The position numbers and the translations under genes are program-made. Under the pieces are notes generated by a model. It made no database searches, was not told the DNA's origin, and saw only the letters and a program-made list of their open reading frames with translations. 64,000 nt of DNA, taken from contig NC_079910.1 in NCBI RefSeq assembly GCF_024868665.1, positions 12,147,048 through 12,211,047 of the forward strand, in the 5' to 3' direction. This DNA comes from Triplophysa rosa. Taxonomy: Eukaryota; Chordata; Actinopteri; Cypriniformes; Nemacheilidae. Positions within the stretch are counted from its first letter, which is position 1, and the number at the start of each line of letters is the position of its first letter. Positions 11,126-22,500 of the stretch are shown piece by piece.

Positions 11126-14100
11126 ATGGGAGTTCAAGGCTTTCAAGAGTATTTGGAGAAACGTTGCCCCGGGGCGGCAGTTCCAGTAGACCTTCTCAAG
11201 CTCGCACGAACAGCAGGCCGTCAGCCCCCACATTATCATCACCACCACCATCCAAGCTCGCTGCCTCCGCCTCCCCCGCCAGCTCGCATTCTCGTTGACG
11301 CAGACTCTGGCCTTCAGCGGCTTTATGGGGGCTACCAGACCGACTGGGTTTGTGGAGGCGAGTGGAACGCAATGCTCGGCTATCTGGCGGCGCTCTCCCA
11401 GGCTTGCTTGTATCAGGGCGGACTGGAGCTGGTGGTGATTTTTAACGGCACACTTGGGAAGGATCGCTGGCCGGAGTGGGCGCGGCGGGCGCAGGGGCAG
11501 AGGCAAACAGCGCAGCTTATCGTCAACCACGTCGGCAGCAAGGCCACGCCCCCTCCGCGGGCCTGGTTTTTGCCCCCGGCCTGCCTGAGCCACTGTGTCC
11601 GCCTCGCTATGTTCCGATTCCGCGTGCGGGTGAGTGCAGAGGATGTACTCAACAACTTGACTATTTTGAGTTTTGTTTGGACAGAATTCATAATTTATCC
11701 ATATACTTTTTTTAGATATACATTATTCAATATAAGATGTAGATTGCGCACTTCAAAATGTTTAATGTCTATTGGGTGTGCATGTTCTGCCCCTCATCCT
11801 CATTTATGTCTTTGTAAGTTGCTTGAAAAGTTTATTTAGTTGTTGGATGGTAAATGCTTTACAGTTTATCTAGTTAAACTGGACTTGGTGTAGGTCAGAA
11901 ATTCAGAGCAATGGGTACTGCACATCTGTACATCACAAGAATACATGGTCTCCTTCCACCCTGCTTATGTTGTAGGTGGTTCAGACCCTTGAGGACCATC
12001 ACCAGGAGGTGCTATCCCTGTACAGAGACTACGGTTTTCAGGGTCTGATCGCACAGGACTCAGAGTTTGCGCTATGCAACGTCCCAGCCTATTTCAGCTC
12101 ACATGCTCTCAAGCTCTCCTGGAATGGCAAGAATCTTACCACTCACCAGTACCTGCTAACAGAGGCTGCTCGCCAACTTGGCCTCAAGACCCAGCACTTG
12201 CCCATCTTTGCTGCTCTACTCGGTAAGCAACACTGACTGTACACCAGTACATATCATATTAATCATTCAGCATATAGGTTTGGTGCTGAACGTGTGTTTT
12301 TGAAACAGGTAACCACATTCTGCCAGATGAAGACTTGGCTGCCTTTCATTGGAGTCTTCTGGGGCCAGAACACCCTCTAGCCTCACTCAAGGTGCACAGT
12401 TTTTCATTTGAAACAATGTCTGATTGATATAAGTCTTTCTTATTTATGGCTGACAGTTAAGTTCATTAAACCAAAGCGTCCTTGAGCGTCAGGCTTTTAT
12501 TTTAATTTAAACTTTTATTTAAATATCCCGTTTTAACTTCATTTTCAGCACACTTAAATTGTTTGTGTCTCTCTCTGCTCAGGTAAGGGCTCATCAGTTA
12601 GTTCTCCCACCCTGTGAGGTTGTCATCAAGGCTGTATCTGAGTATGTGGCGTCTATCAAAGATCTTGGGAATTTGGATTTGGTGGCCAAGGATGTTTTTA
12701 AGCAGTCACAGGTGAACCCTGCATTTACTATTGCTGTTGTAAATTCGCTTTTTCATGATGTTATCTGTCGTTGTTCAACAAGCTTCATCTTAACTTGAAA
12801 GACTTTTTGTCATCTCCAGTCTCGAACTGAAGACAAAGTTGAAAGGTTTAAGAAGGCAGTGGAGTATTTTTCAGTGGCCAGTAAGCCAAGACCTCTTTCC
12901 ATGGGACCTTCCCCTTACCTCTGTAGGTATAATGTGGTGTTTGGTGAGCATGCCAAGTATACATAATATTCATTTTTCGTTGTTTACTTTTTCCAAGACT
13001 TAACATAAACCTAGACAGCAGGCCACAGATTTTTTTGTAGATGTGTTTTGGTCGCTTGTGTTCATGTTTATTTATTTGCTTTCCCTTGACTCGTCTCGCA
13101 GTTCCAGGCTTTGGGCCTAGTCAGTTTAGTGGACCTCCAGGCCACATGGGGGCAGTGCCGCCTGGCAAAGCTCAGGTAATTTTCAGAGAAATTGAGTGAT
13201 TCAGATCGTGTTTCTTACTTTGAGAGTAAATTGAAGAGATTACCCTTTTTCCTTTTGCTGTTCTCAACAGTTTGGTCCACCCCAGGTGTCAGGTGTTAAG
13301 GTGCCTTATCCAGGTGGGCTCTATGGATCCAGCCCTGCCATTGGTCCTGCCCATTTATGCCAGAACCCCACACAGCCTCTACAGGACTGTAATGATTCAC
13401 TAGTTGGGAAAATGGGCTTTGCTGATTGGTCTGCCCCGTATGATTCCTCTCAAGGTGGCAACCGACAGCCTAATCATCACTCCGCTGCTCCCACAGGCCC
13501 ATCCCCTTCATCGTCATCATCTTCAGATGGGGAAGAGCAAAATGACACGAGCACTAAGTGAGTCCACATCAAGCCTCTGCATGCACTTGTAGACCCACCT
13601 TTGTACATAATCTCTGTTTATTATGTCTTGTACTGTGTTTGTTAGTCATCTGATATTGAGGATTGTGTGAATATTCATTTTCTGTCAAAGTCATTTGGCT
13701 GACAAGTCTTCGAGATGGGAAGATCCCAGTGGACGGGGAGGTGGGGCCTCTGGGGACGGTCACCACGGTAATGGAAGTGGCCCTTCTATCCCGTCATTGC
13801 TGTCCATGCCAACACGGAGTCACATGGACATCACAACGCCACCCCTTCCACAGGTCAGTGCTGAGGTGCTGAGAGTGGCAGAGCACAGACACAGAAGAGG
13901 ACTCATGTACCCACAGATCTACCACATCCTGACCAAGGTACTACAATCTCACAGCATGTGCTTGTACCACTCAAACATTAACTTAAACATGAGTAATAGT
14001 TGCAAAAATAGCAGAGACTGTACTTGTAATTTGTGAATTTCACTATTGTGACATTTTTGCTGGCAGCAATATTGTAGTCTTTTAACTGTTTATAGTGATG

Positions 14101-17100
14101 AAAATAAATATCACCCCCTAAATTTGATTTATAAGCAATTCATTTGAATTAATCATTTGAGTTCACTTCCAGCCCTAGTTTACAATATGTTTAAAGTGCC
14201 AAATTCCCTATAAACGAGTTAACTGCATAAAAGCAGCTAATAATACCTTTGATGTTTCAGGGGGAGACGAAGATGCCCGTGTGTATAGAGGACGAGTGCA
14301 ACCCAGACCTGCCACCTGCCTCGCTACTTTTCCGTTCTGCCCGCCAATATGCCTACGGGGTGCTGTTCAGCTTGGCTGAGACCCAGCGGAGGTTGGAGAG
14401 ATTGGCCATGCGCAGACGCAGTCCAGTTGACGGTGAGACGGAGAGTATTGTAATTTCAGTGTTCTTATAGCAATACCCTTTAAATTTCATAGTTCTTTGA
14501 TCAATTTTGATATGGTAGTAAAAACTAAAATACTATCATTAAGACATTCAATTTAAGGATCTCCATGGTATAACCTACTTGTAGTGCCCAATTTTGATGT
14601 TTTGTAGAGATGGAGAAAACGCTACTGATATGTTTTCAGTTTTCTGATCAGAGAAGCTGTGTATTATGTAGCTGTAATCATACTTGTGCTAGTTTTGACC
14701 CTTTGGGTTTTCTCTGATTGTGAGGAACAAAATGTCTAATCTGAATTTATTTATTTTTGGAATTCACAGTGCCCCCAGTGATTGTAAAGGAGTGGTGTGC
14801 CAGTAAAGCTAAATCTGCCCTGACTCCAGAGCTCGTCCCAGCCCTGTGTTTCCGCGAGTGGACGTGTCCCAACCTGAGGCGGTTGTGGCTGGGCAGAGCC
14901 TCAGAGGACCGTAGCCGCCGCACTCGAGCGTTCCTGGCATGCATGCGCTCTGACTGCCCTGCCCTTCTCAACCCGGCTTGTGTGCCGTCTCACCTGCTGC
15001 TCATGTGCTGTGTGCTCAGGTAGCCACACTCTGTTAAGCGATGATGTCACTGTAGGCTCTTTTTATTGACATCAGAATGGTTTTAACTGGGCTGTGGGTT
15101 ATAAGATCAGCACTTAATCTCAGTAGCACTTGCTGTATTGGACAGTAAAGATTTTGTGTGTTTGCAGGTATATGATGCAGTGGCCGGGAGGCCGCATTCT
15201 TCAGCGCCATGAGCTTGATGCCTTTTTGGCTCAAGCTGTGTCCAACCAGCTCTATGAGCCCGACCAACTTCAGGAACTCAAGGAAAGTCATGTGTCTAAT
15301 AAAACGTGTATAACATCACATAATATCTACTTTTCAAGCAAAAATCAAGTGTATCTTTAAAGTACAAGCTCTCTTTGGCTGTCAGTATTCCGTTTAGTCA
15401 TTCTAAACGAGCTTTGAAATGGCACATGACATTTATCAAGCTGATTCCAGGACTGCCTCTCTACCGTTTTCATCCTTTTCTTTTTGACAATGATACCAGG
15501 TGGAGAAGGTGGATAACCGTGGGGTACAGCTGGCCTCTCTGTTCATGAGCGGTGTGGACACTGCCTTGTTTGTGAATGATGTATGCGGACAGCCCCTGCC
15601 ATGGGACCACTGCTGCCCTTGGGGCTTCTTTGATGGAAAGTTGTTCCAGAGCAAGCTAGCTAAAGCCACCAGAGACAGAGCCTCCTTACTTGACATGTGT
15701 GAAGGCCAGGTAACCAATTTAAAAGTGCAGATGGAGCTCTTTTTATTTTTGATAATAATTTATTTTTGGCAATGAATATTTCCTCACTCCCTGCAGGAGG
15801 AACTGGTTTCAAGGGTGGAGAAGATGCGCCAAGCCATTCTGGAAAGCATCAACCTCTCCCGACCGCCTCCCCCTCCTCCACCACTGCCACCCCCTGCATT
15901 CCTTCCCCCTGCCATGGTGCCTCCTTTTTACCCCATGCATCATCTGTACCCTCCTCGACCCCTGGGCTCCATGCCACCACCACATCATCACCCCCAGCAC
16001 CGGCCCAGGGCCTTCCCAGGTTAGACTCATCTCTCATCTACCTTTTGTACAGCATAGTTATAAAATATTAAAAGGATTCTTCAAGTTTAACACAGTGATT
16101 TCTTTTCAGGAATCCAGTCTATACCTCCCCAGGGTGGCAAGTTGGAAATAGCTGGCATGGTTGTTGGTCAGTGGGCTGGGAACAAGCCACTGCGTGGCAG
16201 AGGGGGATTTAATATGCAGGTGGTGTCAGTAGGAGGGAGAGGGTGAGTCTGTTCTGTGTCATTAAATAGTGACACTCTCTAATGGGATATTGAATGTAAT
16301 ATTTTTAATGTGCAGTAGATTAGAAGAATAAGAAATAATAAAATAATACACTGTAAAAAATAGTTGAGTCAACTTAAAATAATAAGGCCACCTATCACAA
16401 GCATGTTTTTGAGTTAAATCTAAACAGACTGAAGTTCACCCAACTTAAAAATGTATGTTTAAGTCATTAGTTGTCACAACATAGTCAGGTTTACCTAATG
16501 AACAACAGAACAAAATAATTTGTGTTGGCTGATCATAAATAGAGAATATATGTTGGTTATTTAAAAATAAACTAATTTATTTGTCTTTTACTACAATTGG
16601 ACATGTTTTCTGCCTCAAACAGACCAAAACTTCGATTAAATTTGTGTCATGCACTTACACCTCAACATTGAACACACAAACTTCAACCATGGTGACAATC
16701 AAAAACCATAATTCATTAAAAAAAACTCTAAACACGACAGATAGCTAACAGTACCAACAATCTTAAAGCATAAATTAAGCCAACAAGAACAAAAACACTA
16801 ATCTTTAATAGAAAAACAAATAAGGAAAACAGAATTGAACATGCAGCAGTGCAATCTTGGGAACTTTCAAACTCTTGCAATATAGTTAGTTCAGAATACA
16901 CTGTTTTGTTAGTTGGGCAAACTTTCTGATGCATTTGAGCCAAAAACGTGAGAATCTTAGTCCAGTAGGGCTGTCGCGATTGGTCTATATAATCGACTGA
17001 GTCGACGCTGATAATTGACCCTTCGCTAAGCCCCGCCCTCCTTAGTTACTGTTGCTACGCCTGTCAAGCTTTCACGCCTGGCAAGTGTATTACAGTGTGT

Positions 17101-19560
17101 ATGCACCGGTGTCAGACATTCCCAAGGAGATAATTAGTCATTTTTGGCGAACATGTGAAATATTTGAGAGAGCAAGACAAAAGGGACTGCAGTGTGCATT
17201 CGAGGGATATATCCACGACATAATATGCAACCGATTAGAAAATAATTTAATCAAAATTGAAGCTAAAGCCTATGAATGATAACATTCTCCCGCTTATATT
17301 TTAGTAGCGCGCCAGGCTACTGCTCACACGTCGTGGGTCTAATCTACGCCTTGGACCTGGCAAGAGCCAGAGATGCTGAGCTGAGCCATACATCATCAAC
17401 AACACAAACAAATTTCCGTCTTGCCTTTAATCATCTTATTTTACGGTCAAATATATGCATTATGAACATAGAACCGTCATTATTTCCAAAGCAATGATGT
17501 GCTGCATTAGCTAGCTAGCTAACATTAGCGTGCTCTTACCCTGGAGCAAACATAGGTGTTTTTGTTAATCCTGTCGACCTTTAGTGGGACATTCTAAAAC
17601 GCTTAACGTACCTAAACAGCGATAAAGGAAAACCAAGTTTCTGTCAAATTTTACTTCTAATAAACACATGCTGCTGTCAAAAGAACAATTCTTGGTCCGG
17701 GGCTAAAGTGAATATCACGTTAAGCGTTCTCACCATAGAAGTCTTGTCTAAACCAGCTTAACGTGGTTTAGACAAATTTCTGTCATTTTAGTTGTAATTA
17801 ATACTTCAAAAGCCACCGTGCATTGTGTTAAAAAGTGCAGTAGGGGCCTCTTTATGCCCTGTCTGAAACCAATATGAAGAAATGAGGCTGAAAGGCAATA
17901 AAGTTGCTAACTCCTGGCTTCAGTGTTGTTACATCGAGCTGAATAGCCTGTGTAGCAAACTAGAACAAAACAGCACAAATGTTTCTAAAAGCTCTGATGA
18001 AAAGGGACAGAAATATAAATGAGATGATACAGTGCTTTGTTTAGGTACGTTACGCCACGTTAAGCTGTTTCCTTATAATGGACTTCTATGGGGGAGAAAA
18101 CGCTTAACGTGATATTCACTTTATCCGTGGAACAAGAGCTCGTTCTTTTGACAGCAGCAAGTGTTTAATACAAGGAAGGTTTGACAGAAATTTGGTTTTC
18201 CTTGATCGCTGTTTAGGTACGTTAAGCTACGTTAAGCGTTGTTCACGTTAAGCGTTTTAGAATGTCCCACATTTAGTTGTGAATGAGGCCTTCCACACGG
18301 CTTGATCCACCTCCGACATTTCTTCCCTTGGGTTTTAGGTTTCGGGAAGGGAAAAAATTCCACCACCCCTTCCAAACTTTTAGGATACTGACCATCAGAT
18401 TTACACAATCCTTACGCACAAGGCTTCGGCATGTTTCCCTCGCTCGAAAGCTTGACAGACCTCCCGCGCCTAGTTACGGTTGCTAAACCACGATTGGCCT
18501 GTGGCGGTTTTCGGTGTGGCTTAGGGAAGGGTCAGTTAGTCGACATCAATATTTTTGATCGACTGGTCGTTTTATATTATTTTACCTTCTAAATTTCAGA
18601 GCCGATTTCGGTCTTTGTCCGTCGTCATTATTATTTGTAAATTATTCCAGAAGTAAGAAACTATTTATCTTTATATTAATAAAGACAGAACGACAGAACT
18701 TGTCGTTCTGCATTTATCAATAAATTACAAAAAGTATATATTTTTCTTTAAAACGGCTATCTTTGTAATTTAACTGTCAACTTTCAAAATGAAAAATTAT
18801 TTATTTAGAATAATCGATTATTTGATAAATTAGTCGATATAAAATAGTCGTTACTGGCCGCCCTAGTCAACAAAATAATCTTTATTAGAAACATGTTTCG
18901 GCTAATTTATTTCAGTATATGCATAACAATAATTTGACTCCTTTAACTAAACATTTTATGCTCAAGTTACTTATCTATCTGTGTAGGGAGAACATTTTGC
19001 AAGTTGGATTTTTTACAGTGTAGAAATAATAATAAGAAATTGTAAATAAAGTCTCAAAAATGTCCATCAAAATATTGGGACATCCCTAACACACACTATT
19101 GTTTTTTTTTCTCCCAGAAGGGGTAAAGAGCTGGCATCAAAAGGAAGGGGAGGGAAGAAAATGACCACAAACAAAACACAGGTAAATCCAACAAATTGCT
19201 TTCCCTACAAAAAACACAGTCTTCACATACTGATAACAAAGGAGATTGATCCCCCAATTGTTTTCGTAGACACTTTCGTCATCACCTCCCTCCTCAAGCC
19301 CCCCAAAGCTCAGCGAGGATCCAAAAGCTGTGGGGCGACCTGCTGGACCCCCGGAGGGAACAGGGACTGTATCGCAGCAGCTGAACGGCAGCTCTTCAGG
19401 AAGCGCCACTGATCAAGCCCTTGACCTGCCACCACTGGCCCAGCCAATCCAGTGTGCCTTAGCCAGCAGAGACAACCAGTCAGGAGATGGCGTGGAGGTA
19501 GAGGCCCCTTGTTGCCTTGACGACTGCCCGTCAGATGGTGCACTACAGAAAGAGGAGTAA
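11126..19560 (+). CDS. fam120c: FAM120C-like protein (constitutive coactivator of PPAR-gamma-like family); 16 coding exons
   Basis: FAM120-family protein with an N-terminal XPG/PIN-nuclease-like fold. Its molecular role is poorly known; the paralog FAM120A binds RNA. Exons: 11126-11629, 11976-12222, 12309-12391, 12583-12711, 12820-12943, 13102-13175, 13271-13557, 13691-13937, 14261-14432, 14770-15019, 15168-15282, 15500-15709, 15797-16019, 16110-16242, 19118-19181, 19270-19560. Phases agree throughout and give 1050 residues, against about 1096 in human FAM120C. Landmarks are MGVQGFQEYLEKRCPG at the start, ILVDADS near residue 55, YQTDWVCGG, QTAQLIVNHVG, PPPRAWFLPPACLSHCVRLA, FAALLGNHILPDEDLAAFHW, IPSLLSMPTRSHMDIT, LMYPQIYHILTKGE, FREWTCPNL, CCVLRYMMQWPGGRIL, SGVDTALFVNDVCGQP and GGKLEIAGMVVGQWAG. 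A His run (residues 38-42), Pro runs and a Ser run make low-complexity linkers. GYQTDWVCGG and LSHCVRLA favour the C paralog over A. Exon 11 lacks a normal GT donor. The last acceptor (19269) was chosen because it keeps the frame. Confidence 0.93.
15283..15288 (+). other. fam120c: Apparent non-canonical GA 5' splice site of fam120c exon 11
   Basis: Homology ends the exon at LQELK (…CTCAAG, 15282) and the next exon resumes with VEKVDNRG at 15500. The intron would then begin GAAAGT, one base (T to A at +2) from the ideal GTAAGT, and end with CAG. The only frame-keeping GT nearby is CAT|GTGTCT (15292), which would add Glu-Ser-His. Rare natural GA-AG introns are known, for example in vertebrate FGFR genes. 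Confidence 0.6.
16966..18865. mobile_element. hAT-like non-autonomous element nested in the fam120c intron MITE
   Basis: The left end TAGGGCTGTCGCGATTGG and right end TTACTGGCCGCCCTA form degenerate inverted ends of the hAT type. Subterminal TCGACT/AGTCGA and ATCGATTA motifs occur at both ends. Flanking bases share TAGTC, an eroded target duplication. No transposase ORF survives. A further element (17584-18270) sits inside it. A short palindrome with CAGAACGACAG arms lies near 18684-18710. Confidence 0.55.
17584..18270. mobile_element. Foldback element with repeated ACGTTAAGCG motifs
   Basis: The terminal inverted repeat GTGGGACATTCTAAAACGCT starts at 17584 and its complement ends at 18270. 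The arms continue imperfectly for roughly 150-190 bases, including CTGCTGTCAAAAGAAC on one side and its complement on the other. The motif ACGTTAAGC(G), in either orientation, recurs at about 17609, 17719, 17756, 18056, 18101, 18219, 18230 and 18246. No coding capacity is seen. The flanking CTTTA and ATTTA suggest a short TTTA-like target duplication. I do not recognise the family. Confidence 0.6.
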
Positions 19561-22500
19561 TTACATCCCATAACGTAATGAGAGCGTGAGAGGGAATGAT
19601 CTAAGGTTGACTGCCTTTTCCTTGCTAAATTAAATATGTAGGGCACAGTAGCCACTTTGTGTTATCATGATATAATGTAAGATGCAACACATGCTGGAAA
19701 CAACAGGTGGACAGTGACAGGAATTTGGTCCGTGTCACCTTACGAGCCGGTTCTGGTTTCAAACTTAGAAAGTTTAAATCATAACCCTCGACTGCACATC
19801 GCCCTGAATCTTCAGATTCTGGACCATTTTTTTCCACTGGCCAATCGGTGTTGTAGCATAGTGAAAAGCTCTTTTATTTCAGTGTCATTTTGTTTTTAGA
19901 GCCATGGTATATCAGTGGTGTCTGTGATATATCTATGATTGCCTAAAATGGCTACGAAAGGCCCTTATTGCCCAAAGTATATTTTAAAATATCTACTCGG
20001 AACACTGTTGCACCGTGTTAAGTAGCACAGCAGCACCCTGCTCTAAAGTTTCTACCACACAGCAAAGAATTACACTATAACCCTTACTGCAGTGCACCAC
20101 AGACAACACTGCCCTGAATACAGTAGAAGAATGAAAACTGATGGAAAACACGGGTTGTTATTTGTATGTCACAGTGTGCATTCACAGACACATGGTAGTT
20201 CCTTTTTTTTTTGGTGGCCATTTCTGACGAAGTTGCCATTGTCTTATACACAGGCAGTGAAAGGTTTCTAAAGACGCCTCTAAGCGTTTCTTAGAGGCAT
20301 CTTTAAGTGAGAATGAGCAAGAACAATTGAACGTCCGAGAGAGTCGTACAGGTTGCACTTAGCATTGCGTAGCTCAACTCTTGATTTATTTCACATAGAT
20401 TTGTGGTGATCTTGTGAGCCCACATCCCCTTTAGGGATAGTAAACACAGCACTTCGACTTGATCCTAACTAAAGACTTATAAATAAAATATTTAAAGCAC
20501 CTTAAGGTTATAGATATGCAAGCTCCTCTCAATAATGAGGAAGAAATGCCCCTAAAAATGGATTGTATTCTAACATAAAGCACTTAAAATATTATTTATC
20601 ATAAGACAGTACTGCCCTATATAGTAGCTTGATCAATTTTACCGAGCTTTTGACAGTTTAACTGTCCATATGAGCTTTTACCTTGCGTGTTGTTTACCAG
20701 TATGATGTACAAATTGGCACCAACCCATCTGAATGTGAGAACTGAGTGCGTTGTACCTGCACTTTGTTTTAAAAACGAAAACACACTGGGTTGTCCTCGA
20801 ACCAGGATAAAGAAAAATCGAGGCTTCTGCTAGAGTTAGGGAGGAGGCGATACAGTGTGTTCAGAGTGAACCATGATACTGTTCGACATCCCAGCTGATT
20901 GTATATAGACCCAAATGTACATGATCCTGTTAGGCAATGATGTGATTTAGAGAAGTGATTTTATCAGTGGTCGAGAATGCACACAGTCCCTCAGACAGTC
21001 TTTAAAAATCTGCCGTTTGACATTGCTCAGCTTCACTATGCTTTCTGGTGAAATGTTTGATTTCGATTTGAGTTCTCTTCTCAGCGGTTCGGTTCTTCTG
21101 GCCCTCTTGTCGATCACGTCTTCTCTGTGCCTTGTGCATGTGTACCATGTGGATGTTTCGTGTGCATGTGCATTCTCCCACCATCGCTAAAATCATCGAA
21201 ATTTTCGTCACATTCAGAATAATTGAAAGTAATTACTGAACGAACCGTAGGATCACCTTCTATTGTGACAGTCATTTAAAAAAGTCAGTGCTTCTCCAGA
21301 CCGTTTGTGACAATAATCTCTTCGTCTAGTCTCGTTTTTGTGACTCCTATAAACTTCTTTTGTGACTGTCCTAACACATTTCTGTGTTACAGAAGGATAT
21401 TCTAATGAGGCAAATAGGCTTTTTAAAATCAAAGCAAATTGAAGCATCCTGAAGGTTAAAGCCCCACTTGCTATTAGATTGACCATTTTGCATCAGATGG
21501 TTAGGAAAGTTATTAAACTTACATTTAACGTTTGAATTCATGTTTCAGTGATTTGTTGGAATGAACTTTAAATGAGTTAGAGTAACTAATACACTTGAGA
21601 GGTTATTACATATTGTCGTCATAGTTTTAAATCTGTATAATTGACAATGTCAAGATTACATCACAGCTTTCTATGAAGTCATAAGATGCACCTTATTTTG
21701 TTAAGATAAGAAGTTAATAAATATAATTATATTTAGTGCCACTAAAATATATTGAAAGCTCTTTAAATCAGATTATGAAAGACACCCATTATAGCTTATG
21801 TCTTTATGTATATTCTGCAAATGTTCACTTTTGGAAACCTAGACAATGTGCTATCAAACCACAGTTCATCAGAAATATTGTATCGAGCATGCAATATTGA
21901 ATTGCATGAATGTGTGACAAAATGAGTTTAAAATTCATATTTCCAAAAGGATAGTGAGATGTCGATGTCAGAATATGTGGACATACCGGACAGACTTAAA
22001 ATAATCTTGACGGTAACACAACAGGTAGTGTTCTTGAATTTATATGGTACACCGTCACTCACATTAGAACACCTTAAATTTAGGTCATCGCCTATTATTA
22101 CAAGTATTGTACAATAGTGCTAGTTTTCAAGAGAGGATCTCCTGCATGTAATGGTGTAAATCGACATGCATACAGAAACATACCCATTAATGTTAACACA
22201 TTAAAGTTTCAAGATAGATCCTTTTAAAAAACATTCAGTCCTCTACTGTCTGTGATTTTAAAACAGTTTCACTTTTTTCAGTGTGTTTATTGTCATAGAA
22301 TATCAGTAGCTCCTTCACATTTAGTTTTAAGTGTAATCCAATAAACAGCATAAACCGAAATATACAGACACACCAAATAAGATATAATCTCTCTCTCTCT
22401 CCTGCACAATATCTCTGTTATATCTGTAGGTAGACATCAGTTAGTTTGAGGGAGTAACTATAGTATACTCAGATTATGTATTGTCCAGAGTGTTAATTTC

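Larger units (their letters stand above)
16349..19020. mobile_element. Inverted-repeat MITE (CACTGTAAAAAA ends) in fam120c intron 14, split by later insertions
   Basis: The left end CACTGTAAAAAATAGTTGAG (16349) and right end GATTTTTTACAGTG (to 19020) are inverted. The ends resemble those of the complete short copy at 2543-2741. The interior from 16966 to 18865 is a later hAT-like insertion, so the original element was far shorter. The insertions account for most of this 2.9-kb intron. Confidence 0.6.

Noticed and set aside
11081..11593. 170-codon minus-strand frame opposite fam120c exon 1
   Set aside because: Shadow of a GC-rich coding exon whose plus-strand reading matches FAM120C throughout.
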